Origin: a virus
IMG/VR virus record: IMGVR_UViG_3300048587_000703
Location: 1-30,540 of that record
Direction: 5' to 3' (one strand)
Length of the DNA: 30,540 nt
A program made the translations under genes and the position numbers. Shown piece by piece: positions 23,348 to 30,540 of this stretch (positions are counted from its first letter, which is position 1; the number at the start of each line of letters is the position of its first letter). The notes under the pieces were generated by a model, which was not told the DNA's origin, did no database searches, and worked only from the letters and a program-made list of their open reading frames with translations.

Positions 23348-23892
23348 GCGCGGCCTCCCGTGGGGGCGGTCGCCCAGAGCAGCAGCGCAATTGCATCCGC
23401 CTCGTTGTCGTCGGCTGGCGCGAAGCCGCGGGCCTGGATTGCCGCAACCATCTTCGCCTTGTCGGCATTGCCCTTGCCGGTGGCGAAGCGCTTGATCGTG
23501 GCGACGGGTACGCCCTCGTAGGGGACCTCGCGTTCCTCGCACCAGGCGGTCAGCGTGCCGAGGAAGCCGCCGTAGATGTGAGCCGCGTCGGTGCCGGCAT
23601 GGGCGCGCACTTCCTCGAACACGATCCGCGCCACACCGCCGGACAGACCGGCGATCTCGGCCAGCCATCCGCGGAAGCGCAGGAAGCGCATCCCGCCGCC
23701 TTCGAAGCGGCTGGGGCGGAATGTCATGGTGCCGGAGGTGATGCCGCCGTCACGCGACCGCAGGGCCCAGCCGGTCGTGGTGCCGAGATCCAGGGCGAGC
23801 ACGGCGTGGTGCGCCAGGCTGATCGCGGGCGGGAGGGCGATGGGCGGGCCGCTTGCATGGGCGGCGGGCATGGTGAGAGTCGTGGCTGCCAT
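23344..23892 (-). CDS. RuvC-like Holliday junction resolvase
   Basis: ATG at 23892, about 6 nt after GGAGA, gives 182 residues; a longer start at 24063 would run through hairpin DNA and is rejected. RNase H-fold motifs are in order: LALDLGTTTGWAL (Asp35), ARIVFEEVRAHAG (Glu93/94), and DDNEADAIALLLW (Asp161/Asp166). KRFATGKGNADKAKMV before the last motif is typical of RuvC-like phage resolvases. The enzyme cuts four-way junctions formed during recombination and clears branches before packaging. It lies next to the repeat array and primase-helicase gene, as part of the replication/recombination module. Confidence 0.82.
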   Translation of the reverse strand: MAATTLTMPAAHASGPPIALPPAISLAHHAVLALDLGTTTGWALRSRDGGITSGTMTFRPSRFEGGGMRFLRFRGWLAEIAGLSGGVARIVFEEVRAHAGTDAAHIYGGFLGTLTAWCEEREVPYEGVPVATIKRFATGKGNADKAKMVAAIQARGFAPADDNEADAIALLLWATAPTGGRA

Positions 23893-24031
23893 GGTGGTCT
23901 CCGGAAGGGGATCGTCCTGGTGAGGGCGGCGACGGCGCGGTTCTTGGCGGAGCTCGCCGTCGCTGCCCGGCTGGAGGGATGTGGCCTCATTGGGGGTGGT
24001 CCCCGGACCCGAACCAGGCGTCCCCGGGTGT
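23893..24031. other. Leader of the resolvase gene, no gene seen
   Basis: This is GC-rich noncoding sequence between the resolvase start and the hairpin at 24032. It includes the resolvase ribosome site and presumably its promoter. No clear -35/-10 pair is visible. An open frame crosses it in an alternate frame but has low-complexity, shadow-like composition. Confidence 0.35.
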
Positions 24032-24079
24032 GGTGTGCGCGCGTCTTTTGGACGCGCACGCACACCCCCCGTAGGGGGG
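24032..24079 (-). terminator. Two adjacent strong hairpins beside the repeat array
   Basis: GGTGTGCGCGCGTC (24032-24045), loop TTTTG and GACGCGCACGCACACC (24051-24066) pair over 14 bp with a 2-nt bulge. Directly next to it, CCCCCC (24065-24070), GTA and GGGGGG (24074-24079) form a second 6-bp stem. They share two bases, so they may be alternatives. They could end helicase transcription before the resolvase gene or bound the origin-like array. No proper T-run follows on the minus strand. Confidence 0.4.
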
Positions 24080-24087
24080 AGGCATTT

Positions 24088-24288
24088 TGCGGAACTTGCG
24101 GAACTTGGCTAAGCCATTGATTCCGTGAATTATTCTGAAGTTCCGCAAGCAAGTTCCGCAAAGCCTCGCTGCGGAACTTGCGGAACTTGGTCAACCCACT
24201 GAGATTGCTGGATGATTCAAGTTCCGCAGGTATGTTCCGCAAGCTTGCGGAACTTGCGGAACATGGAAGTTCCGAAGCAAGTTCCGCA
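24088..24288. repeat. Iteron-like array: 12 copies of AAGTTCCGCA in alternating tandem pairs
   Basis: The decamer AAGTTCCGCA or its reverse TGCGGAACTT occurs exactly 9 times (24088, 24097, 24138, 24151, 24170, 24179, 24219, 24246, 24279) and with one mismatch 3 times (24232, 24255, 24267). Copies come in six tandem pairs whose orientation alternates: minus pair, plus pair, three times over. Minus pairs have a 9-bp period and plus pairs 12-13 bp. The array is therefore three units, 24088-24160, 24170-24241 and a shortened 24246-24288. It fills the gap after the primase-helicase gene. This form suggests a replication origin (iterons) or a multi-operator/partition site; I favour the origin because the primase-helicase is adjacent. 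Confidence 0.85.
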
Positions 24289-24316
24289 CAGTGCGATATC
24301 GTATCGAAAGAGCGTC

Positions 24317-26668
24317 TCATGCCTGAGCCTCCGGTTCATTCAGCACCCAGATTTGCGGATTCTCGACGGGCAGAACCGCGTTGTTGGTCTCCGATTGGAA
24401 GTGCGTCGGCAGCAGCGGGACGAGGGTGCGGGTGATTTCGCCGGTCTCGGGATCGACCGTTTCGCCGTCCGTCCCGAAGAGCATGTCCTGCACCAGGAGG
24501 TAGCCCTTGGTGGATTTGCTGACAGGAATGCCGAATTCGGGCGCGTCACGCAGGAACTTGATATAGCCCTTGTTGGCGAGGACGTTGATGCGGCGGGCGA
24601 TGGTGTCGTCACCGCCCAGCCCGTGCGTGTTCTCGAACTGCGCGGCGAAGGCGCTGCCAGTGAAGACCTTCCCCTCGCGGGCCTCATTGGCGATGATTTG
24701 CAGGATGACGTCGTGGCGCCGGCTGCGCTCGGCATCGAGCTTGCCGCCGATGTCCTTCCGCACTAGGCGATGGCCGGTCCGATCGAGCTCGACCCAGGCG
24801 CCACCACGTTTATCGACCAGCATGGGCTCCAGGCCGGGCCCGTTGCGCAGCTCGACATGCAGCTCGCGTTCGGTCTGTTCCTCGTCGGGGCGAAACAGGA
24901 TAGCGCCCGAGGTGTAGTAGCCGCGCAGTGCGCTGGCGCCGGAGAGCGACAGGAAGGGATCGTCCTTGACCTGCTGCTTGCTGAGCTTCTTCGTGTGGTG
25001 GGCGAGGATGATGCCGGCCTCGGGGGCGACCTGGTCGCGCAGCGCCTCGACCCGGCTCTGCAGGAAGAACATCATCGCCGCGTTGTCGTTCTCACCTTCG
25101 CCCGCGGGCCCGCCGTCGAAGAGGTTGCGGATGGGATCAATGCAAATGATGTTTGGCGGCGCATCCGGGAAAGCGGCACGGATGGCCGCGGCCACGAGGG
25201 GCACGCCCTGGTCGTCGAGCAGCATGCGCAGCTTGGGGGTGACGACGAGGGTGTCGCGGGCGCGGGTCACGATCGTGGCGTCGAGCCGGAGCTGCTGCAG
25301 GCGCTCGCGCAGGTAGTGGTACTGGATCTCCGCCTGGAGATAGAACACCCGCAGCGGGCGTGGTGCCGTGAAGCGCAGGAACGGGGCGCCGGCGGCGGCG
25401 TGCACCAGCAGGCTGATCAGGAAGTCGGATTTGCCAACCTTCGGCGCCCCGCCGAGCACCAGCATCCCACCCGGGGTCAGCAGGCGCGGACCGATCAGGT
25501 CGTCGGGCATCGGAGAGGTGTCGTCGAGCAGCGCGCCGAGCGTGTGCGCGGGGATGGCGCTGGGTGAGGCCGCGGCGGCACGAAGAAGGGGCGGCCCGTT
25601 CCGATCGACATGCAGCGCCCAGATACTGTCAGCCTCGACCTTAAGGCGGTCCAGCGGCCACGCCGGGCGGAGGCAGGCGGCGTTGTACTGGCAGATCGCC
25701 TCCCAGCCCTCATCGCCGGTCATGCGGCCCTCGTGGACCATACGGACGAAGTGGCCGATGGCGGCGCTGGCGCCCTGGAAGCGGGTCCAGGCGTCCTGAG
25801 CGCCTTCCCGCACTGGCGTGGTCAGGACCGCATCGAGCCCTGGCCGATTGGCGCCCGCGGTGGCGCTGGGCGCCTCCAGGCCGGGCATGGTGGGCATGGA
25901 GGCGACGGCCGCGGCGAAGTCGGGGAGCTCGACCTCGACCCTGGGGTGCTGCTCCCGGATCGTGACGCGCCGCTGCACGCCATGCTTCTGGTGGACCGTA
26001 CCTGGCACCCGGATCGGCTGGTGCGCGGAGCGGAAGTGAAGGTCGCCGCCAACCTTCTCCGCGATCTCCCCGCGCAGCGCGCAGACCCGCGCCAGATCCT
26101 CACCCTCGGCCGGCTCGGTGAGCCGCCACCAGGCGTGCAGCTTGGCGGAACCCTCGGCGGTGCGGCCGCCACTCTCGACCAGGAGGGTGGGCGCGCCGAG
26201 GTGGTGGACCAGATGCGCCAGCTTGGCAGCGATGTCGCCGGCGTCGAGATCGACCACCACAGTCTGCATCTGCAGGACATGTTCGGCGCGGGCCTGGCCC
26301 TGCTCGGCGACAGTGCCAGGGATGACATAGACGGCGCTGCCCTCGCGCGCGGCCCAGGTGGCGTAGGCGCTGAGGGATCCGGCGGCGTGTCGATCTGCCG
26401 GCACCCAGATGTTGTGCGGCTTGGTTTCGAGACCTTGGCCCTGGTCGACGAAGCCGCGGACCGGGATCAGCCCGTCGCAATAGCCGAACACCACGTCGAG
26501 GAAGGCGGCGATTTGCTCGATGTCCGGCGCGATGGGCTGCGCGGCCGCCGGCATCGGCTGCCCAGTACCGGGAAGTCGATCGAGGGCGATCTGCCCAGCG
26601 GCGAGAAGTTCGCTCACGCTGTTATCCGGCAGCGGCGCGGCATCGTTGAAGTCGCCCCATGCCGTCAT
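24317..26668 (-). CDS. Primase-helicase fusion (RepB-like primase + RepA-like AAA ATPase)
   Basis: ATG at 26668 overlaps the nuclease stop as ATGA and gives 783 residues; a longer start lies inside that gene. Residues about 50-255 resemble RepB/archaeo-eukaryotic-type primase: TVVVDLDAGD (137-145), TLLVESGGRT (161-170), KLHAWWRL (176-183) and RVPGTVHQK (220-228). Residues about 400-640 form a RecA/RepA-type ATPase: Walker A GGAPKVGKSD (406-415), Walker B IICIDPIRNLFDGG and IILAHHTKKLSKQQ. A C-terminal winged helix (about 665-735, FAAQFENTHGLGGDDTIARR) may bind the array. It is the probable replication initiator/primase/helicase of the element, and the AAGTTCCGCA array begins 28 bp after its stop. 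Confidence 0.82.
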   Translation of the reverse strand: MTAWGDFNDAAPLPDNSVSELLAAGQIALDRLPGTGQPMPAAAQPIAPDIEQIAAFLDVVFGYCDGLIPVRGFVDQGQGLETKPHNIWVPADRHAAGSLSAYATWAAREGSAVYVIPGTVAEQGQARAEHVLQMQTVVVDLDAGDIAAKLAHLVHHLGAPTLLVESGGRTAEGSAKLHAWWRLTEPAEGEDLARVCALRGEIAEKVGGDLHFRSAHQPIRVPGTVHQKHGVQRRVTIREQHPRVEVELPDFAAAVASMPTMPGLEAPSATAGANRPGLDAVLTTPVREGAQDAWTRFQGASAAIGHFVRMVHEGRMTGDEGWEAICQYNAACLRPAWPLDRLKVEADSIWALHVDRNGPPLLRAAAASPSAIPAHTLGALLDDTSPMPDDLIGPRLLTPGGMLVLGGAPKVGKSDFLISLLVHAAAGAPFLRFTAPRPLRVFYLQAEIQYHYLRERLQQLRLDATIVTRARDTLVVTPKLRMLLDDQGVPLVAAAIRAAFPDAPPNIICIDPIRNLFDGGPAGEGENDNAAMMFFLQSRVEALRDQVAPEAGIILAHHTKKLSKQQVKDDPFLSLSGASALRGYYTSGAILFRPDEEQTERELHVELRNGPGLEPMLVDKRGGAWVELDRTGHRLVRKDIGGKLDAERSRRHDVILQIIANEAREGKVFTGSAFAAQFENTHGLGGDDTIARRINVLANKGYIKFLRDAPEFGIPVSKSTKGYLLVQDMLFGTDGETVDPETGEITRTLVPLLPTHFQSETNNAVLPVENPQIWVLNEPEAQA

Positions 26669-27432
26669 GCAGGCTGCGCCCAGCAGCGCGCGGCCCAGGG
26701 GCAGAAGCGGCACTCAAAGTGATCGGCCTGGGCGGCAACGCGGGGCAGCAATTCGCCGGCATCGGTCGCGGCCAGGATGCGCACCGCCCGGTCCGACATG
26801 CGCTGCGCCAGCTCTGCGTTGAACGGCACCAGCTCGTGGTGCAGCTCCGCCGTGTCCTTGTTGATGGCGGTGAACAGCGCCGGGTTGTCCGCCACGCCCG
26901 GGACGTTGGCGTCCATATACGCCTGGTAGACCGCGATCTGCGCCGCATAGATCGGCTTGGCTGCCGCCACGCCCTTGCTGGACGTCTCGCGCCAGGACTT
27001 CGCGTTCATGGTCTTGCATTCCCACAGCGCCGGGAACGCCATGCCGGGGATGGTCGGGCCGCCGGCGAAGACGCCATCGACATGGCCGCGGATGCGACCG
27101 CCCGCGACGGAGAAGCCGAACTGCTCGCCATGCTCGCCACCGCCACGGCGGGTGTAGAGATCGAAGCCGGCGCCGCGCAGCCAGGCGACTGCGACATCCT
27201 CCAGCGCGTGCCCGATCCCGAAGATGCGCAGCAGCCGCCCGTCGAAGTCGGCACCCTCATCCTTCGGCGCCTTCACGAACTCGAACTGCAGCGCGCGCTC
27301 GCAGGCATGGCCGAGGCGCGACCCACCCAGGTAGCTGCGCGGCGGCGAGGCCGCGTTGCCGGCGACCAGCGCCGCGTCGATGGCGGCATTCACATGCGCG
27401 GAGGTCTGGCTGCGGCTGTTGAAGTCGAGCAT
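26665..27432 (-). CDS. Cas4/RecB-like PD-(D/E)XK nuclease with Fe-S cysteines
   Basis: A 255-residue protein with ATG at 27432, overlapping the stop of the Zn-finger protein gene. Nuclease core: GHALEDV (74-80), IRGHVDGVFAGG with Asp119, WECKTMN with Glu138 and Lys140, and QIAVYQAYM (165-173). Four cysteines, Cys44 in GHACERAL and Cys241, Cys244, Cys250 in ECRFCPWAARC, are laid out as in Cas4 and AddB iron-sulfur nucleases. No cas genes or CRISPR arrays are in the window, so the role is phage recombination (end resection with the helicase and annealase), not CRISPR adaptation. Confidence 0.85.
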   Translation of the reverse strand: MLDFNSRSQTSAHVNAAIDAALVAGNAASPPRSYLGGSRLGHACERALQFEFVKAPKDEGADFDGRLLRIFGIGHALEDVAVAWLRGAGFDLYTRRGGGEHGEQFGFSVAGGRIRGHVDGVFAGGPTIPGMAFPALWECKTMNAKSWRETSSKGVAAAKPIYAAQIAVYQAYMDANVPGVADNPALFTAINKDTAELHHELVPFNAELAQRMSDRAVRILAATDAGELLPRVAAQADHFECRFCPWAARCWAQPA

Positions 27433-27803
27433 CAGAAGGGCACCTCCGCCGCCGCGTCCTGCCGGGCGATGGCCTGCATCGCCTCCTGAAAGCCGCCGAC
27501 GGCGGCCTCGATCAGCGTCAGCACCTGCGCCTCGCTCAGCTCCTGGAAGCGGGTATCCCAGCCGATCTCGGCCATCGTCTCCGCGACGCGGCGCATGGCC
27601 GCGCGCATCGCGGCCTTCTCCTGCTCTGTGAGGTCAACCATGGCGGACGACCTCCCCGCCAAGCGCGACCAGAAGCCCTGGCAGGCGATGCAGCAGAAGG
27701 AGACCGAGGGCCGCGGCTTCTTCCGCGGCGCCGGGTCGAACCAGCCAAAGCCACGCGCCGGGCGGGAGCAGACGGCGCAGGGCGGTTCCGGGGAGCGGGC
27801 CAT
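27432..27803 (-). CDS. DUF6511-like Zn-finger protein
   Basis: ATG at 27803 gives 123 residues; a start at 27641 would drop the conserved N terminus. The N-terminal part has CAVCSRPARGFGWFDP, then VSFCCIACQGFW, that is CxxC and CxxC, which can bind one zinc. The rest is helical: DLTEQEKAAMRAAMRRVAE and FQELSEAQVLTLIEAAVGGF. The pattern resembles DUF6511 phage proteins. The gene sits 3 bp after the helicase stop (27807) and overlaps the nuclease start, so it is translated with both. No strong ribosome site is seen. Role unknown, probably nucleic-acid linked. Confidence 0.68.
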   Translation of the reverse strand: MARSPEPPCAVCSRPARGFGWFDPAPRKKPRPSVSFCCIACQGFWSRLAGRSSAMVDLTEQEKAAMRAAMRRVAETMAEIGWDTRFQELSEAQVLTLIEAAVGGFQEAMQAIARQDAAAEVPF

Positions 27804-27806
27804 CGA

Positions 27807-29483
27807 TCATGCGGCCTGCCCCAGCGCCGCGGGCTGGGCGCTGCGCACAAGATGCTGGATGGCCTGGCGGTTGAACTTGAAGGTGAGCAGCGCCGAGGCC
27901 TGGTACCGGGTCATGCCGAGATCGGCGCGGGCCTGCGGCGGCAGATGGATCAGCTGGCGCTCGGTCGGCGGCTCGCGCAGCCAGCGCCGGCTCTTGTGGG
28001 CGCTCTCGTCGGTCTCGTAGGTGTTCAGCCAGTCATCCGCCGCGGCCAGCGCCACCAGCCGCTCCCCGATGGACAGCAGGCGTGGCCGCTCCTCCTTCGC
28101 CCCGCCGACCGCGTGCCAGGCGCCGTTCAGGAAGAAGATGCCCGCCCAGCCGTTGAAGCCATTGGCCAGCAGCGCCGCATCATCCCGGAACAGGTCGCAC
28201 CACTGGAAGGCGGAGCGGCGGAGGAGATCGATCTCCGTCATGATGAAGTCGGCGAGCGGCGCCGTCTCGCGCCCGCGGGGTTCGAATCCGTGGCCGCAAA
28301 TCGGGCACTCCATCACTGCGATCGGCACCTCGGCCTCGCAGGAGGGGCAGGTCTTGGTGGGCGGCTCACCCTCGCCGGGCTGGCTGTCGAGATCGACGTC
28401 CTGCTCCAGGCAGCCGTGGATCTGCGAGGAGGTGCCGAAGTCGAGCACGATGCAGTCGCGCTTGACGATGCCGGGATGCTCGGTGGGATCCACGGTGCGC
28501 AGCCCGCGGCCGACCATCTGGATCATGGTGCACTTGAAGGAGCTGGGCCGCAGAAGGATGACACAGGAGGTGGGCGGGTGGTCCCAGCCCTCGGTCAGCA
28601 CGGCGACATTCACGACGATGCGCGCCTCGCCCCTGGCGTAAGCCGCGAGGACGGAGCGCCGCTCGGCGTCTGGCATGTCGCCGGTCACCACGACGGTGGG
28701 GACGCCGGCCGCGTTGAAGGCGGCCGCGACGTGCTCGGCGTGGGCGATGGTGGAGCAGAAGGCCACGGTCTGGCGACCGCCGGCTTTCTCCTGCCAGTGC
28801 TTCACCACGGCGTCGGTGACCGGCACCGTGTCCATCACGCGGGCGACCTCGCCCATATCGAAGTCATCGCCGCTGCGCCGCACGGCCCGGAGCTCATCCT
28901 GGACGCCGACATCAATGATGAACGTGCGCGGCGGGACCAGGTGGCCGGAGGCGATCAGCTCACCGAGCCGAATCTGATCGGCGACGTTCGAGAAGACCTG
29001 GCGCAGCCCGATCTTGTCGCCGCGGTTCGGCGTGGCGGTGACGCCGTAGATCCGGCAGTCAGGATTGCGCTGCAGCGCGCGATCGATGATCCGGCGATAG
29101 CTGTCCGCGACGGCGTGATGCGCCTCGTCGATCACCAGCAGGTCCAGCGCCGGCATCGCCTCCAGGTTCGCCTGGCGTGTCAGCGTCGGCACCATGGCGA
29201 AGGTGACCTGGCCGCCCCAGGATTTCTGGCCGGCATCCACCACCGAGGTGGAGATGCCGGGATTCACGCGGCGGAACTTCGCCAGGTTCTGCGCCGTCAG
29301 CTCATCCCGATGCGCGAGGACCGCGGCCTTGGCGGCGCTGCTGCCGATATGCTCGCCCACCGCCGCCGACAGCATGATCGTCTTGCCGGCGCCGGTCGGG
29401 GCGACGCCGAGGGTGTTGCCGTGCTCGCCGAGCGCACGAAGGCTGCGCTCGACGAAGAGCTTCTGGCGGGGGCGGAGCATCAT
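27807..29483 (-). CDS. DEAD/DEAH-box helicase (superfamily 2)
   Basis: ATG at 29483, about 11 nt after GGGAGG, gives 558 residues starting MMLRPRQKLFVERSLRALGE; longer frames to 29879 overlap the SSB-like gene and lack coding character. Motifs: Walker A APTGAGKT (28-35), DEAH (119-122), motif III TATPN (149-153), motif V VLTEGWDHP and motif VI QMVGRGLRT (322-330). A Zn-ribbon follows (CPSC 379-382, CPIC 393-396), then a 150-residue C-terminal part with HLPPQARADLGMTRYQASAL. These match phage UvsW/RadD-like helicases that unwind or remodel branched recombination intermediates. It lies between the SSB-like gene and the nuclease group. Confidence 0.88.
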   Translation of the reverse strand: MMLRPRQKLFVERSLRALGEHGNTLGVAPTGAGKTIMLSAAVGEHIGSSAAKAAVLAHRDELTAQNLAKFRRVNPGISTSVVDAGQKSWGGQVTFAMVPTLTRQANLEAMPALDLLVIDEAHHAVADSYRRIIDRALQRNPDCRIYGVTATPNRGDKIGLRQVFSNVADQIRLGELIASGHLVPPRTFIIDVGVQDELRAVRRSGDDFDMGEVARVMDTVPVTDAVVKHWQEKAGGRQTVAFCSTIAHAEHVAAAFNAAGVPTVVVTGDMPDAERRSVLAAYARGEARIVVNVAVLTEGWDHPPTSCVILLRPSSFKCTMIQMVGRGLRTVDPTEHPGIVKRDCIVLDFGTSSQIHGCLEQDVDLDSQPGEGEPPTKTCPSCEAEVPIAVMECPICGHGFEPRGRETAPLADFIMTEIDLLRRSAFQWCDLFRDDAALLANGFNGWAGIFFLNGAWHAVGGAKEERPRLLSIGERLVALAAADDWLNTYETDESAHKSRRWLREPPTERQLIHLPPQARADLGMTRYQASALLTFKFNRQAIQHLVRSAQPAALGQAA

Positions 29484-29500
29484 GCTGGTGCGGCCCTCCC

Positions 29501-30133
29501 TCAGCGCGCCCAGGCGGGACGCGGATCGGCGCCAGGAGCGGGCTGCTGTGCCGAGGCCGGGAAGGCGCCCTGGTGCATGGCCGGCGCGGCGGGCGGCGCA
29601 TAAGCTGCCGGTGGCGCGTAAGCTGCCGGCGCCACCTGCCGCCCCATCACCTGGGCGTAATCCCGATGGTCCGGCGTCACCGCCATGCGGATTTCGTTCT
29701 TGGTCTCGCCACCAGCATCGGTGCCGTGCTCGATCTTCGCCACGAACTCGAGGCCATCGAGATCCGCGAAGCCGCCGATGCGGCGTGCGGCCTGCGCCTG
29801 GGGCGAGACATCCTTGTCGGAGATGCCGCGCGCCGAGTTCAGCATCCCGCGCAGGAAACTGCGGCCCATTCCCGCCCATTCCGGCCCCTTCGGGCTGTGG
29901 AGGCCGATCAGCGTGAAGATCTTCCGCTTCGCGTAGGGCCCTTCCAGCACCGTGAACTCGCCGTTGAGGTAGACGGCGCCCGTGCTGCCGCGCGTGGCGT
30001 AGCCGCCGGTCCAGCCCTGGCTCGGATCATCAAAGCCACCGGGGCGGATGGTGAGGCGGACCTTGGCCAGCGTCCCCTTGGGGATCAGGTTCGGGTTGGA
30101 CTGGGCGTCGTTGTAGTCGTTCCAAACAGCCAT
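29501..30133 (-). CDS. Putative SSB-like phage protein
   Basis: ATG at 30133 gives 210 residues starting MAVWNDYNDAQSNPNLIPKG. Residues 15-150 look like a beta-rich OB-type domain (LAKVRLTIRPGGFDDPSQG, YLNGEFTVLEGPYAKRKIFT, FADLDGLEFVAKIEHG). The C-terminal 50 residues are Pro/Ala-rich with two tandem copies of PAAYAP, like the disordered tail of SSB proteins but without an acidic tip. Similar proteins commonly sit beside AAA_24/Sak4 ATPase genes in phages, where an SSB partner is required. No family name is certain; this call is by composition and context. The helicase starts 18 bp after its stop. Confidence 0.55.
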   Translation of the reverse strand: MAVWNDYNDAQSNPNLIPKGTLAKVRLTIRPGGFDDPSQGWTGGYATRGSTGAVYLNGEFTVLEGPYAKRKIFTLIGLHSPKGPEWAGMGRSFLRGMLNSARGISDKDVSPQAQAARRIGGFADLDGLEFVAKIEHGTDAGGETKNEIRMAVTPDHRDYAQVMGRQVAPAAYAPPAAYAPPAAPAMHQGAFPASAQQPAPGADPRPAWAR

Positions 30134-30149
30134 GGTGCTTCTGCTCCGA

Positions 30150-30540
30150 TCAGGTGTTGGGGGTGGGGGCGGACAGCGCGATCGACGGCGCGTCGATCGG
30201 CGGTGATGGGCTGCGGATTTTCTGGAAGAGCTGCCCGAGATGCGGCGGCTCCAGCATGTCGAGCCGGCCGCTGCGATCCTTCGCGGGATAGCCCCACGGG
30301 TTCAGCGTCTGGCAGATCAGGCCGCGGAAGGACGCGACCGCAGGCTGGCCGGGCGCGACGTCCGGCTTGATCTCGGCCAGCGTCATGACCTGATCGACGA
30401 TGCCGGGCAGCTCGAGGCCGGTCTTGCTGCCGTCGATCTGCGGCACGAAGACGCGGCGATTGAAGTCGTCGAGCTTCTCGTCGAGGATTCCGACGAAGAT
30501 CACGTTGCGCCCGCGCGCATGCTGCAGGTGCGTGAGCCAG
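30150..30540 (-). CDS. AAA_24 / Sak4-like phage ATPase, C-terminal part (cut by right edge)
   Basis: The frame is open from the right edge to a stop at 30150. It reads WLTHLQHARGRNVIFVGILD at the edge, then DDFNRRVFVPQIDGSKTGLE, LPGIVDQVMTLAEI and a Pro-rich end. The segments after the Walker B region (NVIFVGILDE; QIDGSKTGLELPGIVDQVM) are those of the phage NTP-binding AAA_24 family, which includes Sak4-type single-strand annealing recombinases. The Walker A motif and start lie outside the window. It would promote annealing together with the SSB-like protein encoded next. Confidence 0.72.
   Translation of the reverse strand, partial: WLTHLQHARGRNVIFVGILDEKLDDFNRRVFVPQIDGSKTGLELPGIVDQVMTLAEIKPDVAPGQPAVASFRGLICQTLNPWGYPAKDRSGRLDMLEPPHLGQLFQKIRSPSPPIDAPSIALSAPTPNT

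Larger units (their letters stand above)
1..30540. mobile_element. Prophage / tailed-phage genome segment (both ends open)
   Basis: Terminase, portal, protease-capsid, head-tail joining, tail tube, tail chaperone, tape measure, lysis and replication genes lie in one nearly continuous minus-strand series from 30540 to 1, with ATGA-type overlaps. The tape measure gene suggests a long-tailed siphovirus-like particle, and no sheath gene is seen. Three things interrupt the series: a plus-strand SIR2-NTPase gene (2543-5017), a plus-strand DUF429 gene (18681-19457) and an IS1380-type transposase remnant (17005-17217). No integrase, repressor, att site or host gene is visible. Integration is therefore inferred and a free phage genome is not excluded. 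Confidence 0.85.

Noticed and set aside
24088-24288. CRISPR array
   Set aside because: Repeats are 10 bp, alternate in orientation and lack uniform unique spacers; no cas1/cas2 genes. The Cas4-like gene is a typical phage recombination nuclease.
23724-24320. Minus-strand open frame whose ATG overlaps the primase-helicase stop and runs through the repeat array
   Set aside because: The translation only mirrors the iterons and hairpins, then becomes Arg/Pro-rich out-of-frame sequence over the resolvase gene. No ribosome site or family resemblance.
27852-29603. 583-codon plus-strand frame opposite the helicase
   Set aside because: Antisense shadow; the minus frame has all SF2 helicase motifs.
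1-30540. tRNA, rRNA, integrase, repressor or att site
   Set aside because: I looked for tRNA-like ends, recombinase motifs and flanking direct repeats and found none that I could support.

Overview
The window is a tailed-phage genome segment, most simply a prophage in a GC-rich alphaproteobacterium. Coding style (GC-rich third positions, AGGAG-type ribosome sites, chains of ATGA/GTGA stop-start overlaps) and family content (DUF3489, DUF6441, DUF6456-like and DUF6511-like proteins, a fused prohead protease/major capsid protein, ParB-domain DNA methyltransferases) suggest a Rhodospirillales/Acetobacteraceae-type host. This is inference; there is no rRNA or tRNA to confirm it. No integrase, repressor or attachment site is visible and both edges cut genes, so the element extends in both directions.

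Almost everything is on the minus strand and reads from right to left. Replication/recombination (30540 to 22573): a partial AAA_24/Sak4-like ATPase, an SSB-like protein, a DEAH helicase, a Zn-finger protein, a Cas4-like nuclease, a primase-helicase fusion, a strongly ordered 12-copy repeat array (origin candidate), a RuvC-like resolvase, a 76-residue protein and a DUF6456-like protein. Modification and accessory block (22524 to 15868): two tandem ParB-methyltransferase fusions behind a candidate promoter and a second repeat cluster, a DUF429 gene on the opposite strand, two small or DUF genes, an IS1380-type transposase remnant and a lipoprotein gene. Packaging and head (15757 to 9036): small and large terminase, gpW, portal, protease-capsid fusion, a hairpin, DUF2190. 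Lysis (9039 to 7377): peptidoglycan hydrolase with a C-terminal membrane segment, overlapping i-spanin/o-spanin and a holin-like protein, interleaved with the head-tail joining gene. Tail (7380 to 1): DUF6441, tail terminator, tail tube, tail assembly chaperone with a frameshift extension, and the N-terminal part of the tape measure protein.

Two results stand out. First, an AT-richer 824-residue SIR2 plus P-loop NTPase plus helical-repeat protein (2543-5017, plus strand) sits between the tail tube and tail chaperone genes. It has the layout of defence proteins of the Avs5/DSR kind, carried here as phage cargo, and its usual catalytic His position appears to hold Asn. Second, the tail chaperone gene ends in a textbook -1 frameshift cassette: slippery G GGA AAC, a 6-nt spacer containing the stop codon, and a long GC-rich hairpin. 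This leads into an otherwise startless frame, the lambda G/GT arrangement. A third is the alternating-orientation repeat array at 24088-24288.
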